Assembly: GCA_018434245.1 (NCBI GenBank)
Contig: JAHDPQ010000142.1
Coordinates: 1-64,000 of the forward strand
DNA length: 64,000 bases
Source: Oscillospiraceae bacterium
GTDB taxonomy: Bacteria > Bacillota > Clostridia > Oscillospirales > Ruminococcaceae
Direction of reading: 5' to 3'
Position numbers and translations under genes: made by a program
Shown: positions 8,662-18,071 of the stretch, in pieces
Numbering within the stretch: position 1 is the first letter of the stretch
Layout of the letters: each line of letters opens with the position of its first letter
The notes under the pieces: model-generated
What the model was told of the DNA's origin: nothing
The model's database searches: none
What the model saw: the letters and a program-made list of their open reading frames with translations, nothing else

Positions 8662-10467
8662 TTAAAACAGATGGCGGTGAAGCTTGGATATGATTTCATC
8701 AATATCCAAAGGCTTGCCGATGTGGTCGTTCATGCCGCAGTCCAGACACCGCTCCACATCTTCCCGAAAGACGTTGGCGGTCATGGCAATAATGGGTATG
8801 TTTTCCGCGTGGGGGAATCCCAGAGTGCGAATGGTGCAGGTTGCCTGATAGCCGTCCATTTCCGGCATGTGGATGTCCATAAAGATAGCATCGTACCGCA
8901 GGGGATCGGCGGTGAACATTTCCACTGCCCGCAGGCCGTTTTCGGCGCATTCGATGGTGATTCCCAAAGGCTGCAGCAGGGAGATGACAATCTCCCGGTT
9001 GATCTCCATATCCTCGGCCAGAAGGATGTTGCGTCCGGCAAATACCGGGATATGCTCCGGGATTACCTCCTCCGACTGGTAGTTGAGGGAAAGGCAATCC
9101 ACAATACAGTCCATGATGGAGGAAGAAAACAGGGGCTTTTGTATGTACCGGTGCACCCCCATCTGCTGGAACCCCTGCTCCATGCCGCTCCAGGTAACGC
9201 TGGAGGTCATGGCCACCAGGGGGCCGGTGCGCTCCAGCATTTGCCGGGAGGAGAGGACGTCCTCCTCCTCCAGAATGGCTTGATCCACAAACACGATATG
9301 AAAGGGCTCCCCCGCCTGAAGGAGGGGGAACACCTCCTGCCAATGGGAGGCAATTTCACAGGAGAACCCGTGCTTTTTAGAGAGGCGGCGGAAAAAGTCC
9401 TGTACCTTGGGGGAGCTGTCCACTGCCAGGAGCCGCAGATTCTGCCAGTGGATCGGGGGACGGGCAAGCAGGCTGGCATTACCCTGCTTGGTGAGAAAGG
9501 TAAAGGTAAAGATGGAGCCTTCCCCCGGCTGGGAATGAACCCAGATGTCTCCGCCCAGACTTTCCGCAATGTTTTTGGAAATGGCAAGGCCCAGTCCGGT
9601 TCCGCCAAACCGGCGGGAAATCCCGGCGTCGGCCTGCTCGAAGGAGTGGAACAGCCGCCCCTGTTGCTCTGGGGCGATGCCGATGCCGTTGTCCCGCACC
9701 GAAACCTCTACTGCAAAGGAGCCATCCACCCGGGTAGGCAGCCTGCGGGCCTCCACAAAAATCTCCCCTCTGCCGGGAGTGAATTTGACGGCGTTGGAAA
9801 GCAGGTTGGTCATCACCTGCGTCAGGCGCTGCTCGTCGCTGACCAGCATCTTGGGGATGGCGTCGTCGATGGAGACGTGGAGAACGTGCCCCTTTTGGCT
9901 GAGGTTGTACCGCATGACGTTGGTGGTGCGCATCAGCATCTTTTCAAAGTCAAAGGGGGCGTAGACCAGCTCCAGCTTCCCCGATTCGATTTTGGACATA
10001 TCCAAAATATCGTTGATGACCCCCAGCAGATGAATGGAGGCCTCGGCGATTTTGTCAATGCAGTATTCCCGGTGCTTGGGGTCCTGCGAGAACTTGGCAA
10101 TACCGGTCATGCCGATGATGGCGTTGAGGGGGGTGCGCATTTCGTGGGACATGTTGGCCAAAAACTGGGACTTTGCTCGGGCGGCGTCCTCCGCCTTTTC
10201 CTTTGCCCGCTTGGCCTTTTCGCTCATGCTTCGCAGTTCTTTGGTCCGCGCCTCGATGTTTGCCTCCAAGGTGTCGGCAAACAGCTTTTTGGCAGTGATG
10301 TCGTAGCAATTGAGCAAGAGATAGCTGTTGCCGTCCACCCAGATGATGGGCTCGGCAGAAACCGCCAGCCACTGGCCGGTGCGGGTGCTGTACAACTCGG
10401 GGTAATCCGCCGGGCCCCCTACCGACTTCCGCAGGAAGGAAGCAGCCTCGGCCCGAAGGTACCGCTT
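8662..10467 (-). pseudogene. Hybrid sensor histidine kinase, C-terminal part (split gene)
   Basis: This frame carries the catalytic half of a hybrid sensor kinase of about 959 aa. In order it has the end of a second PAS domain (DITAKKLFAD), a coiled coil, HisKA with the H-box SHEMRTPLNAI, an ATPase domain (GGTGLGLAISKNIAESLGG), a degenerate receiver (LLAVDSSPKVQDF) and a full receiver with LLAED, the phospho-acceptor Asp in FMDIHMPEMDG and the conserved Lys in IGKPL. It joins the upstream frame at KRYLRA if one 19-bp repeat copy is removed. No ribosome site or plausible start was seen for this half alone. It would phosphorylate its own receiver and, through it, an unknown partner. Confidence 0.85.
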
Positions 10468-10488
10468 AGGCCCGAAGGTACCGCTTAG
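10451..10488. repeat. 19-bp perfect tandem duplication inside the kinase gene
   Basis: Positions 10451-10469 and 10470-10488 are identical (each GCCCGAAGGTACCGCTTAG on the + strand). Nineteen is not a multiple of three, so the second copy shifts the kinase frame and creates the TAA at 10466-10468. Both frames read KRYLRA across their own copy. Confidence 0.95.
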
Positions 10489-11560
10489 CCTCCTTGCCGG
10501 TGCAGTTTTCTTCATGTACCTTTCGGAAAGTGCCGTTGGCAAAGATGATCTTGTCGGTTGCGGTATCCACCACCAGAATGTAGGAGCCCACGTTATCCAG
10601 AACAGCTTCGTAAGTTTTGCGGCTTTGCTCCAACTCCTTGGCGGCGTGCTGGCGAGCCAGCGCCGTGGAGATGAGGTTGGAGATGTTCTTTAAAAAGCAA
10701 ACAGTATTTTCATCCCAGGTTCGCTCTGCCACGCAGTCGTCAAAGCGGATAAACCCGTAGTGCTTGCCCTCCAAATAGACGGCAAAGACAGCGCAGCCGG
10801 TGAGATGCTCCTGCTCAAACATGGCTTTGCAGCAGTGGGGGACCTGCCCTGCGTGAATCAGCAGGTAGCCGGCGGTTTCCAGGGACATGCAGGACTGAGA
10901 CAGGATGGTTTCGCAGGCCAGGCGGTGGTAGTTTTCCCCCTCCATTACCGAGGGAATGTCCCGGTTGCACCATTCTTCGATCACCTTGCAGTACTGTTGT
11001 CCGGAATTTTGCCGAAACAGCAGAGCCCGGCTGATGTTGAGGTATTCGCCGGTTCGGCCCAAGATGATCTGCAGCACGCTTTCCGGGTTGGAATCGTGAA
11101 GGCTAAGCAGAATATCATTGAGAACCGCCTGCTGGTGATAGTGGTTGTCGATAAGGCGTTGGACCCCTTCGTTCTGGGCGTTGCTGATTAAAATCGTGTC
11201 GTAGCAGAGGACGCCGCCCTGCGAATCCCGATGAACGGTGTTGTATTCCGCAATAGGAACGCTCTCGCCGCTTTTGGTGATCAGCCGGTAATACAGCTTA
11301 AAGGCGCTGATTCCCCGGGCCTCGTAATCCTCCACCATTTTGTTCACCATCACCCAATCGTCGGGGTGAATGACGTCCATCCACTGCATTTGCTGGCTGG
11401 TGAACTCATCGGCAGTATAGCCATAGGTAGAGATGTTTTGCGTGACAAACCAGGTATGCCACTGGTCTCCATGGTGAGTCAGACGAAAAGCAACCGCCGG
11501 TATCTGCTCGATGATGTCCGACAAATGAGAAAAGCGTGTGTCGTTTACAGGGATGCTCAT
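10466..11560 (-). pseudogene. Hybrid sensor histidine kinase, N-terminal PAS-GAF part (split gene)
   Basis: These 364 codons start at MSIPVND, chosen for the AGGAGG box 6 bases upstream; a longer open frame exists without one. A PAS domain lies at about 1-125 (PAS_3 type, with VIHPDDW). A GAF-like domain lies at about 140-310. The start of a second PAS (YEAVLDNVGSYILVVD) follows and is cut by the stop created by the 19-bp duplication. No membrane segment is seen, so the intact kinase would be cytoplasmic. If translated alone it would be a sensor fragment with no kinase. Confidence 0.85.
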
Positions 11561-11596
11561 GATTGCCCTCCTGCATCTCTCCGGGGTGGTGGGGCC

Positions 11597-11621
11597 GCAC
11601 AAATCCCAAAGGGATTTGTGC
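11597..11621. promoter_or_regulatory. Perfect hairpin in the kinase leader
   Basis: GCACAAATCCC and GGGATTTGTGC form an 11-bp perfect stem with an AAA loop. It lies 37 bases before the kinase start and inside the predicted leader. No T tract follows it on the - strand. It could be an operator or an RNA structure. Confidence 0.5.
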
Positions 11622-11687
11622 TATCCCTGCCATGCACCAAACCTGCCCTAACGTCCTAAGGGGATTGCCTGCCACAACTGTAGAGCC

Positions 11688-11716
11688 ATTGTACACTAAA
11701 TACAAGAAAAAAACAA
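11688..11716 (-). promoter_or_regulatory. Promoter of the kinase gene
   Basis: On the - strand, -35 TTGTTT (11711-11716), a 17-bp spacer and -10 TACAAT (11688-11693). It gives a leader of about 120 nt ahead of the kinase start. Confidence 0.5.
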
Positions 11717-11810
11717 TGGTTTTTTGTATAAAAAGTAATAATTCGGGGGCGATAAACTCCGGCGGAGGGATTCCCATCGCCGGAGCATTGCGGCAGAGTC
11801 AAATAGGATG

Positions 11811-12935
11811 TCAGCCTTGGGGCAGACTGTTTTGGAGTAGCGTGTCCACTTCCCCCCAAAAAGCCCGGAAAGCACTGGGCAGGGCAACGGTTTCCTTTAA
11901 ATCAGCGGCTGTCGCCCAGAAAAAACCCGGTGGCGGATCAAAAAGGGGAGAGGATGCGGAAAATCCTTCCATCTGCCACTCCACATGGCTAAAGATATGG
12001 GTGGCCTTTCCCAAGGGGTGAAGTCCCTGAGCTCTACCCCCCATCTCCTCCACACAGGCGGCGACCTGCTCCGGCTCCCGGTAGCCTTCCAGATTCAGAG
12101 GCTCGGGCAGTCCCGCCAGCAGTCCCTTGGCAGGGCGGCGGGAGAGGAGCAGCTTCCCCCCCGACGCTATCAGCAGAATAGTACGTTCCTCCACCCGGCG
12201 GGGCTTTTTTTCCGGAAGCAGGGGGATGGTTTGCCAGATACTCTCCCGGCGGGCGACGCAAAGGTTGCTCCAAGGACAGGCATTACAGAGGGGAGCACCG
12301 TTTGGCAGGCAGACAATGGCCCCCAGCTCCATCAGAGCCTGATTAAAATCCCCCGGAGCCTTGGGGGGGATCATAGATGCCGCCACCTGAGCCAGTGCTT
12401 TTTTCACCTTGGAGTCCCCCAAACCGGCGGAACTGCCCAGCAATCGGGTGAGCACCCGGTAGACGTTGCCGTCGGGAGCGGGGACGGGGATTCCAAAGGC
12501 GATGGAGGCAATGGCTCCCGCGGTGTAAACTCCAATGCCGGGAAGCTGTTGTAAGGCGTGGTAGTCGGCGGGCAAAGCGCTGCCGTGTTGTTCCATAACC
12601 ACACGGGCAGCCTTTTGCATATTCCGCACCCGGTTATAATAGCCCAGCCCCTCCCACAGCTTGAGAAGCTGATCCTCGGGGGCTGCCGCCAGAGCGGCCA
12701 CATCGGGAAGCTGGGAGATAAAGCGGCTGTAATAGCCCCGCACCGCTTCCACCCGGGTTTGCTGCAGCATGATCTCGCTCACCCACACCTGATAGGGAGT
12801 GGGGGTAAAGGTATCCGTTCCCCGCCAGGGCATTTCCCGCTTGTTCTGATGATACCAGTCTAGCAGCAGTGCGGCGGGGCGGCCCAAGCCCCCCAGTCTT
12901 TCGGGGGGGATTTCCAGTCTCTCATGAAGCTCCAT
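11811..12935 (-). CDS. mutY: A/G-specific adenine DNA glycosylase
   Basis: This 374-aa enzyme removes adenine mispaired with 8-oxoguanine. The N-terminal helix-hairpin-helix glycosylase domain shows SEIMLQQTRV, LPGIGVYTAGAIASIAF and the catalytic Asp in PDGNVYRVL. An iron-sulfur loop of four Cys follows near 195-215 (CLPNGAPLCNACPWSNLC). The first Cys pair is spaced by seven residues instead of the six of the E. coli enzyme, which I recall as common in clostridia. A NUDIX-like C-terminal domain from about residue 240 reads the oxidised base. The ATG at 12935 is chosen because it follows the tatD stop by one base; an in-frame TTG 15 bases upstream would overlap tatD. It is last in the Gfo/Idh-tatD-mutY operon. 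Confidence 0.93.
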   Translation of the reverse strand: MELHERLEIPPERLGGLGRPAALLLDWYHQNKREMPWRGTDTFTPTPYQVWVSEIMLQQTRVEAVRGYYSRFISQLPDVAALAAAPEDQLLKLWEGLGYYNRVRNMQKAARVVMEQHGSALPADYHALQQLPGIGVYTAGAIASIAFGIPVPAPDGNVYRVLTRLLGSSAGLGDSKVKKALAQVAASMIPPKAPGDFNQALMELGAIVCLPNGAPLCNACPWSNLCVARRESIWQTIPLLPEKKPRRVEERTILLIASGGKLLLSRRPAKGLLAGLPEPLNLEGYREPEQVAACVEEMGGRAQGLHPLGKATHIFSHVEWQMEGFSASSPLFDPPPGFFWATAADLKETVALPSAFRAFWGEVDTLLQNSLPQG

Positions 12936-12936
12936 C

Positions 12937-13719
12937 TTAGGAAATCCCAAAGAGGGTCTTGGCGTTAGCGGCGGTAAGATCCACTACCGCCTGCGGTTCC
13001 ATGGCAAGCTCCCCGGCCATCACCTGGGCCACATAGGGCAGCAGGGAGGAATCACAGCGCTTGCCCCGGAAGGGCTCGGGGGCCATGTAGGGGCAGTCGG
13101 TTTCCATCAGCAGCAGTTCCTTGGGCACGGCCTTCAGAGCCTCCAGAGGCTTTCTGGCGTTCTTAAAGGTGACCACCCCGGTAAAGCCCACATACAGCCC
13201 CAGAGCGGTTACCTCCCGGGCCATTTCGGCGCTGCCGGAAAAGCAGTGGACCACTCCTTTGGGGCGATACTTTTTGAGAAGCTTCAGGGTGTCCTCGTGA
13301 GCTTCCCGGTCGTGGATGATCACCGGAAGATTCAGCTCCCCTGCCAGAATCAGCTGTTCCTCAAAGACCTGCAGCTGGGTTTCCCGGGGAGAAAAGTCGT
13401 AGTGGTAGTCCAGGCCGATTTCCCCCAGCGCCATTACCTTGGGCTGAGAGAGAAGCTCCTTCAGGCGGTCCAGATAATCGGCGGGGGCTTTGGAGGCCTC
13501 GTGGGGATGAATTCCCGCGGCACAATACACATGGGGAAAAGATTTGGCAAGCTCCAGCCCTGCGGCGGCGCTGGCAAGATCGGCGGCGGCGTTCATCACA
13601 TAGGCAACCCCCCATTCCGGCAGCCGGGGGAGGACCTCCTCCCGGTCGGGGTCAAAGCGCTGGTCATCATAATGGGCGTGGGAATCAAAAATGCCGGTCA
13701 GGCGGATGGGTTCAGACAT
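12937..13719 (-). CDS. tatD: TatD family metal-dependent deoxyribonuclease
   Basis: This 260-aa TIM-barrel hydrolase has the TatD signatures: metal-binding FDSHAHYDD at the N-terminus, ALGEIGLDYHYD, PVIIHDREAHEDTL, GVVHCFSGS and LLMETDCPYMAPEP near the end. Members are Mg-dependent 3'-5' exonucleases linked to DNA repair and turnover. The start MSEPIRL is preceded by AAAGGAG; an upstream open extension lacks a ribosome site. Placed directly before mutY, it suggests a small DNA-maintenance operon. Confidence 0.92.
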   Translation of the reverse strand: MSEPIRLTGIFDSHAHYDDQRFDPDREEVLPRLPEWGVAYVMNAAADLASAAAGLELAKSFPHVYCAAGIHPHEASKAPADYLDRLKELLSQPKVMALGEIGLDYHYDFSPRETQLQVFEEQLILAGELNLPVIIHDREAHEDTLKLLKKYRPKGVVHCFSGSAEMAREVTALGLYVGFTGVVTFKNARKPLEALKAVPKELLLMETDCPYMAPEPFRGKRCDSSLLPYVAQVMAGELAMEPQAVVDLTAANAKTLFGIS

Positions 13720-13747
13720 AGGCTCTCCTTTGCAATGCCAGTATATT

Positions 13748-14722
13748 TTAGCGGGACATCCAGCTGCCGATGGCGGCGTGGAGCAGCTCCATGGCACGGA
13801 TATTGTTCCCCGACTCCTCCAAAGAAACCAGAGGAGCTTCCCCTTCCAAAATGCAGCGGCCCATCTGTTCCAGCTGGGCGGCGTAGGTGTTGGAAGCGGT
13901 TAAGGGGATGATGCGGTTGCCCTCGGGCCGGGCCAGAGTGATTTCCAGCTGCCCCCAGGTATTGGGCGTTTTGGGAAAGGTGATGATCCCCCGGCTGCCG
14001 ATCACCTTGAGGCCCCGATGGTTGGCGCCGTCCTTGGAGCTGAAAGAATAGCCCACAATGCCGCCCCCCAAATCCAGTAGGGCGGCGACGGTTCCATCCA
14101 CTCCCGAGGGGAGGAAGGAGCCATAGGCCTTGACGGAAACAGGTTCTCGCCCGGTAACCTGTCGGATGCTCAGCAGGTTGTAGCAGCCCACATCGTGGAT
14201 GGAGCCGCCTAAAAACTCTGGGGAAAGCTTGGGGCTTTGCGGGCTTTGGAGGGGGGAGGAAAAGACCGCTTCTACCGCACGCAGTTCCCCGATCTCTCCT
14301 TCTGCGATCAGGCGGCGGATGGTGGGGTACAGGGGACTGTGGAGGCAGGCAAAGGCTTCCATAATGTGAACGCTATGCTCCTGAGCCGCCTGCTTTATTT
14401 GGGAAAGCTCCCGGGAGCGGCAGACTATGGGCTTTTCGCAGAGAACGTGCTTTCCGGCTTTGGCAGCCTTGAGGGTCCATTCCAGATGAAGGCTGTTGGG
14501 CAGGGGGATGTAGACGGCGTTGATGGCTTCATCAGCCAGAAGCTCCTCGTAGCCGCACACCCGAAAGGGAGGGTACGCCGCCCGAATTCGCTCCAGCCGC
14601 GGAGAACCGCTCCGGGTGGCCACGGCGGCGACCACTCCGTTTGCCACCTCCTGAAAGGCGGGGAAAATGCGGCGCTCGGCAATGTCGGCGCAGCCCAGTA
14701 TCCCCCAGCGAACCTGTTTCAT
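13748..14722 (-). CDS. Gfo/Idh/MocA family oxidoreductase
   Basis: This 324-aa protein has an N-terminal Rossmann fold (WGILGCADIAERR), the family's EKP triad in HVLCEKPIVCRS and a C-terminal alpha/beta domain with GGSIHDVGCYNLLSIRQV. Relatives oxidise or reduce sugars, inositols or biliverdin-like substrates with NAD(P)H. The substrate cannot be told from sequence. The start MKQVRWG follows GGAAGGAAAGTGGCAGG. It is first of three - strand genes, with 28 bases between it and tatD. Confidence 0.88.
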   Translation of the reverse strand: MKQVRWGILGCADIAERRIFPAFQEVANGVVAAVATRSGSPRLERIRAAYPPFRVCGYEELLADEAINAVYIPLPNSLHLEWTLKAAKAGKHVLCEKPIVCRSRELSQIKQAAQEHSVHIMEAFACLHSPLYPTIRRLIAEGEIGELRAVEAVFSSPLQSPQSPKLSPEFLGGSIHDVGCYNLLSIRQVTGREPVSVKAYGSFLPSGVDGTVAALLDLGGGIVGYSFSSKDGANHRGLKVIGSRGIITFPKTPNTWGQLEITLARPEGNRIIPLTASNTYAAQLEQMGRCILEGEAPLVSLEESGNNIRAMELLHAAIGSWMSR

Positions 14723-14858
14723 CCTGCCACTTCCTTTCCGTCAGCCTGCCGGGAAGGCACAGCCCCTTCCCGGCTGCATGGTTGGTCATCTACGGTTGCC
14801 GGCCCTCTCCCGTTCTGTCATCAAGGGCAGGCCGGGGGGCTTGCAGCTAGTCCCCTTT

Positions 14859-14887
14859 ATTATACGGCAAAAAAAGGCCCCGGGCAA
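14859..14887 (-). promoter_or_regulatory. Promoter of the Gfo/Idh-tatD-mutY operon
   Basis: -35 TTGCCC (14882-14887), a 17-bp spacer and -10 TATAAT (14859-14864) on the - strand. The -35 and spacer lie within the terminator stem of the upstream arg operon. Confidence 0.5.
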
Positions 14888-14903
14888 GAAGAGACTGCCC
14901 GGG
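14867..14903 (-). terminator. Terminator of the arginine operon
   Basis: CCCGGGCA and TGCCCGGG form an 8-bp GC stem, followed on the - strand by GCC and a run of seven T. It lies 30 bases beyond the argF stop. Confidence 0.85.
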
Positions 14904-14933
14904 AACCCAGTGAAAAGGAGAGCCTGAAGTTAA

Positions 14934-15833
14934 CTATTTCAGCAGAGTCAGGAGGACCGCCTTTTGAGCGTGGAGACGGTTTTCCGCTTCGTCGAAGATT
15001 TCGGGGTGGGAGTCCATTACCTCGGCGGAGATTTCCTCTCCCCGGTGGGCGGGCAAACAGTGGAGGACCATAGCGTCGGACTTGGCAGCCCCCAGTAGTT
15101 TTTGGCTAACTTGATAGCCTGCAAAGGCCTTGCGGCGCTGCTCCGCTTCCTCCTCCTGCCCCATAGAGGCCCAAACGTCGGTAACTACCACGTCGGCGTC
15201 CTTGGCAGCCTCGAAGATGTCCTCGGTGAGGGTGAAGCAGTCGTAGTCCTTGGCAAAATCCAGAACCGACTGGTGGGGGTGATAGCCCTCGGGGCAGGCA
15301 AGGGAAACGGACATGCCGGTTTTGAGAGCACCTACCGTCAGTGAGTTTGCCATATTATTGCCGTCCCCGATGTAGCAAAGCTTAAGGCCTTCCAGTGTGC
15401 TTTTGTATTCCCGGATGGTCATCAGGTCGGCCAGCACCTGGCAGGGGTGGTACAGGTCGGTCAGGCCGTTGATGATGGGAATGCTGCCGTACTTGGCCAG
15501 ATCCTCCACATCCTCCTGTTTAAAGGTGCGAATCATGATACCGTCCAGATAGCGGGAGAGAACCTTGGCGGTGTCCTCAATGGGCTCTCCTCGGCCCAGC
15601 TGCAGCTCGCTGCCCGACAGAAAAAGGGGGTAGCCTCCCAGCTGCTGCATCCCCACCTCAAAGCTGACCCGGGTGCGGGTGGAGGCTTTGGTAAAGATCA
15701 TCCCCAAGGTTTTCCCCGCCAGATGATGGTGCTTGATGCCATGCTTGGTCTCGTACTTGAGCTGGTCCGCTTGATTGAGCAGGCCGATGATGTCCTCTCC
15801 GGTTAAATCCAGCAGCTTTAACAGATGTTTCAT
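14934..15833 (-). CDS. argF: Ornithine carbamoyltransferase
   Basis: This 299-aa enzyme makes citrulline from ornithine and carbamoyl phosphate. Signatures are the carbamoyl-phosphate loop STRTR (residues 51-55), HPCQVLADL and the ornithine-site HCLPAHRGEEI near residue 255. The start is uncertain. ATG at 15833 gives the family-typical MKHLLKLLDL but has no clear ribosome site, while an in-frame TTG at 15869 sits beside GGGAGGAAGAGGCAGGAGC. It is last in the operon, after a 141-bp gap from argD that holds no gene. Confidence 0.95.
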   Translation of the reverse strand: MKHLLKLLDLTGEDIIGLLNQADQLKYETKHGIKHHHLAGKTLGMIFTKASTRTRVSFEVGMQQLGGYPLFLSGSELQLGRGEPIEDTAKVLSRYLDGIMIRTFKQEDVEDLAKYGSIPIINGLTDLYHPCQVLADLMTIREYKSTLEGLKLCYIGDGNNMANSLTVGALKTGMSVSLACPEGYHPHQSVLDFAKDYDCFTLTEDIFEAAKDADVVVTDVWASMGQEEEAEQRRKAFAGYQVSQKLLGAAKSDAMVLHCLPAHRGEEISAEVMDSHPEIFDEAENRLHAQKAVLLTLLK

Positions 15834-15974
15834 ATGGTGTAAGGCAGAAAGCTGACTTCTTTTGCCCAAGCTCCTGCCTCTTCCTCCCTTTTTTATAAGG
15901 TGTTGTTATCATTGGTATTTTCAAATCGCGTATTTGCCGCGTAGTTGCCCTAGGGCAGCTTGAACCGAATTTTA

Positions 15975-17162
15975 TCATTGGTGGGCAAGTTCCGCCAGCA
16001 CGCCGGACAGAACCCCAAGGCCGGTGTCCAGCTCCTGCCGGGTAATGGTGAGGGGGGGCAAAAACCGCAACTTGTGCTTTGCGGCCAGAATAATGACCCC
16101 CTTTTCACCGCAGGCGGCAATGACATCGGTGTTTTTAAGTCCTTCAACGAGGGTGGCCCCCAGCATCATCCCCTTGCCGGAAACCTCTGCGATCCCCGGC
16201 ATCTGGGAAAGCCGCCCTCTCAAATAGGTTCCTGTTTCCGCCACCTGAGCCAGAAAGCCGTCGTCTATCATTTCCAGCACGGCTCCGGCTCCGGCGCAGC
16301 AGACGGGGTTGCCTCCAAAGGTGGAGCCGTGATCCCCCTTGCCCAGAACCTCCTTGGTCTTTTCTCCAAAGAGAACCGCCCCGATGGGAAGCCCACCCCC
16401 CAGCCCCTTTGCCAAAGTCACCACATCGGGGGTGATCCCGTAGTGCTCCAATGCCAGAAACTTACCGGTGCGGCCCACTCCGGTCTGGACTTCGTCCACC
16501 ATCAGGAGGATATCCCGCTCGTGGCAGAGGTCGGCAATGGCCTTTACAAAATCCTGCTCCAAGGGAATGACGCCGCCCTCTCCCTGGACGCACTCGATGA
16601 AGATAGCCCCCACCCGGGGATTGAGCTTTTCCTTAAGATCGGCGATATCGTTGGCCTTGGCGTAGACAAATCCCTGAGGAAAGGGCCCAAAGTGCCGGTG
16701 CATCCCCTCTTGCCCCGTGGCGGTGAGGGTGGCGATGGTCCGCCCGTGGAAGGAGTTTATAAGGGTGAGGATGGTGTCCCGCTGGCCGGGATACCGTTCG
16801 CTCATATACTTGCGGGCGGTTTTTAAAGCGCCCTCGTTGGCCTCTGCCCCGGAGTTTGCAAAGAACACCTTCTGCATACCGGTGCGCTGACAGAGGGCCT
16901 TGGCCAGCAAAGCCATGGGTTGGGTGTAGTAGAGGTTGGACATGTGAGCCAGCTTGTCGATCTGATCCTTGACCGCCGCCACCCAAGCCGGGTTGCCAAA
17001 GCCGATGGAATTGACTCCGATGCCGGCGGAAAAATCGATGAGGGTACGCTCCTGCTCATCCTGACAGGAAGCGCCTGCACCCTTTTGCACCAGCAGGTTG
17101 TTCCGACCGTAAGTGCCTGCAATATAGGTCTGATCCAGCTCTTTCACCTGCAAAAAATTCAT
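15975..17162 (-). CDS. argD: Acetylornithine aminotransferase
   Basis: This 395-aa PLP-dependent class-III aminotransferase converts N-acetylglutamate semialdehyde to N-acetylornithine. Visible features are FFANSGAEANEGALK, SFHGRTIATLTATGQ, LLMVDEVQTGVGRTG and the PLP lysine in VTLAKGLGGGLPIGA. The ATG at 17162 is chosen for the AAGGAGG box 7 bases upstream. It lies 36 bases after argB, inside the operon. Confidence 0.95.
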   Translation of the reverse strand: MNFLQVKELDQTYIAGTYGRNNLLVQKGAGASCQDEQERTLIDFSAGIGVNSIGFGNPAWVAAVKDQIDKLAHMSNLYYTQPMALLAKALCQRTGMQKVFFANSGAEANEGALKTARKYMSERYPGQRDTILTLINSFHGRTIATLTATGQEGMHRHFGPFPQGFVYAKANDIADLKEKLNPRVGAIFIECVQGEGGVIPLEQDFVKAIADLCHERDILLMVDEVQTGVGRTGKFLALEHYGITPDVVTLAKGLGGGLPIGAVLFGEKTKEVLGKGDHGSTFGGNPVCCAGAGAVLEMIDDGFLAQVAETGTYLRGRLSQMPGIAEVSGKGMMLGATLVEGLKNTDVIAACGEKGVIILAAKHKLRFLPPLTITRQELDTGLGVLSGVLAELAHQ

Positions 17163-17198
17163 ACTGTTGCCTCCTTGCTTTTCCCCCATGCTTTGACC

Positions 17199-18071
17199 CT
17201 AGACCCGGAACATGGTTCCGATGCCCTGATCGGTCATCAGCTCGATGAGGATGGAGTGGGGGATGCGGCCGTCGATGATAAAGGCCTTACCTACCTCCCG
17301 GCGGACTGCTTCTACGCAGCTTTCGATTTTAGGAATCATGCCGCCGGAGATGATGCCCTCCTTGATAAGGGCCGGAACCTGACTGATGTTGACGGCGGGA
17401 ATCAGGGTGCTTTCGTCACCCTTATCGGTGAGCAGGCCCCGCACGTCGGTCATGAGAATCAGATTTTCCGCTTTAAGAGCCCCCGCAATGGCGGCGGCGG
17501 CGGTATCGGCGTTGATGTTGTAGACATTGCCGGCATCATCGGTGCCCACGGTGGCAATCACCGGGATGTAGCCTCGGGCCAGTTGGTCGGTGATGACAGT
17601 GGTATCCACCGAGGTAATGTCTCCCACAAAGCCCAGATCGTGGGGACCCTTGTGTTTTTTCGCCTTGATCATCCCGCCGTCTATACCGCAGAGGCCGATG
17701 GCCCGGCCGCCCTGCCGCTCCAGAAGGCCCACAAGGTCCTTGTTGGTCTTGCCTGCCAGCACCATTTGAACTACTTTGGCAGTTTCAGCATCGGTATGGC
17801 GCAGGCCCCCTACAAAGCGGGATTCGATCCCCATCTTATTTAGGGTGCCGGTAATTTCGGGGCCGCCCCCGTGAATCAGCACCACCTTGATGCCGATGAG
17901 GGAAAGGAGGACAATGTCCTCCATCACCGCCTGCTTGAGCTCGTCGCTCTGCATGGCGTTGCCCCCGTATTTGATGACGATCACCTTGCCAAAGTACTTC
18001 TGAATATAGGGCAGTGCCTGTACCAGAATATCCGCTTTGGCGGAGTTGTTGTTATAAATTGGTTGTGTCAT
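17199..18071 (-). CDS. argB: Acetylglutamate kinase
   Basis: This 290-aa amino-acid kinase phosphorylates N-acetylglutamate, the usual committed and arginine-inhibited step of the cyclic pathway. It shows VIKYGGNAM, VVLIHGGGPEI, GLCGIDGGMIKAKK and late GGMIPKIESC. Its ATG overlaps the argJ stop by 4 bases (ATGA), so the two are translationally coupled. Confidence 0.96.
   Translation of the reverse strand: MTQPIYNNNSAKADILVQALPYIQKYFGKVIVIKYGGNAMQSDELKQAVMEDIVLLSLIGIKVVLIHGGGPEITGTLNKMGIESRFVGGLRHTDAETAKVVQMVLAGKTNKDLVGLLERQGGRAIGLCGIDGGMIKAKKHKGPHDLGFVGDITSVDTTVITDQLARGYIPVIATVGTDDAGNVYNINADTAAAAIAGALKAENLILMTDVRGLLTDKGDESTLIPAVNISQVPALIKEGIISGGMIPKIESCVEAVRREVGKAFIIDGRIPHSILIELMTDQGIGTMFRV

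Noticed and set aside
8671..10488. A 605-codon open frame on the + strand opposite the sensor kinase
   Set aside because: It mirrors the kinase codons, has no ribosome site and shows no protein family features; the - strand frame has complete kinase domains.
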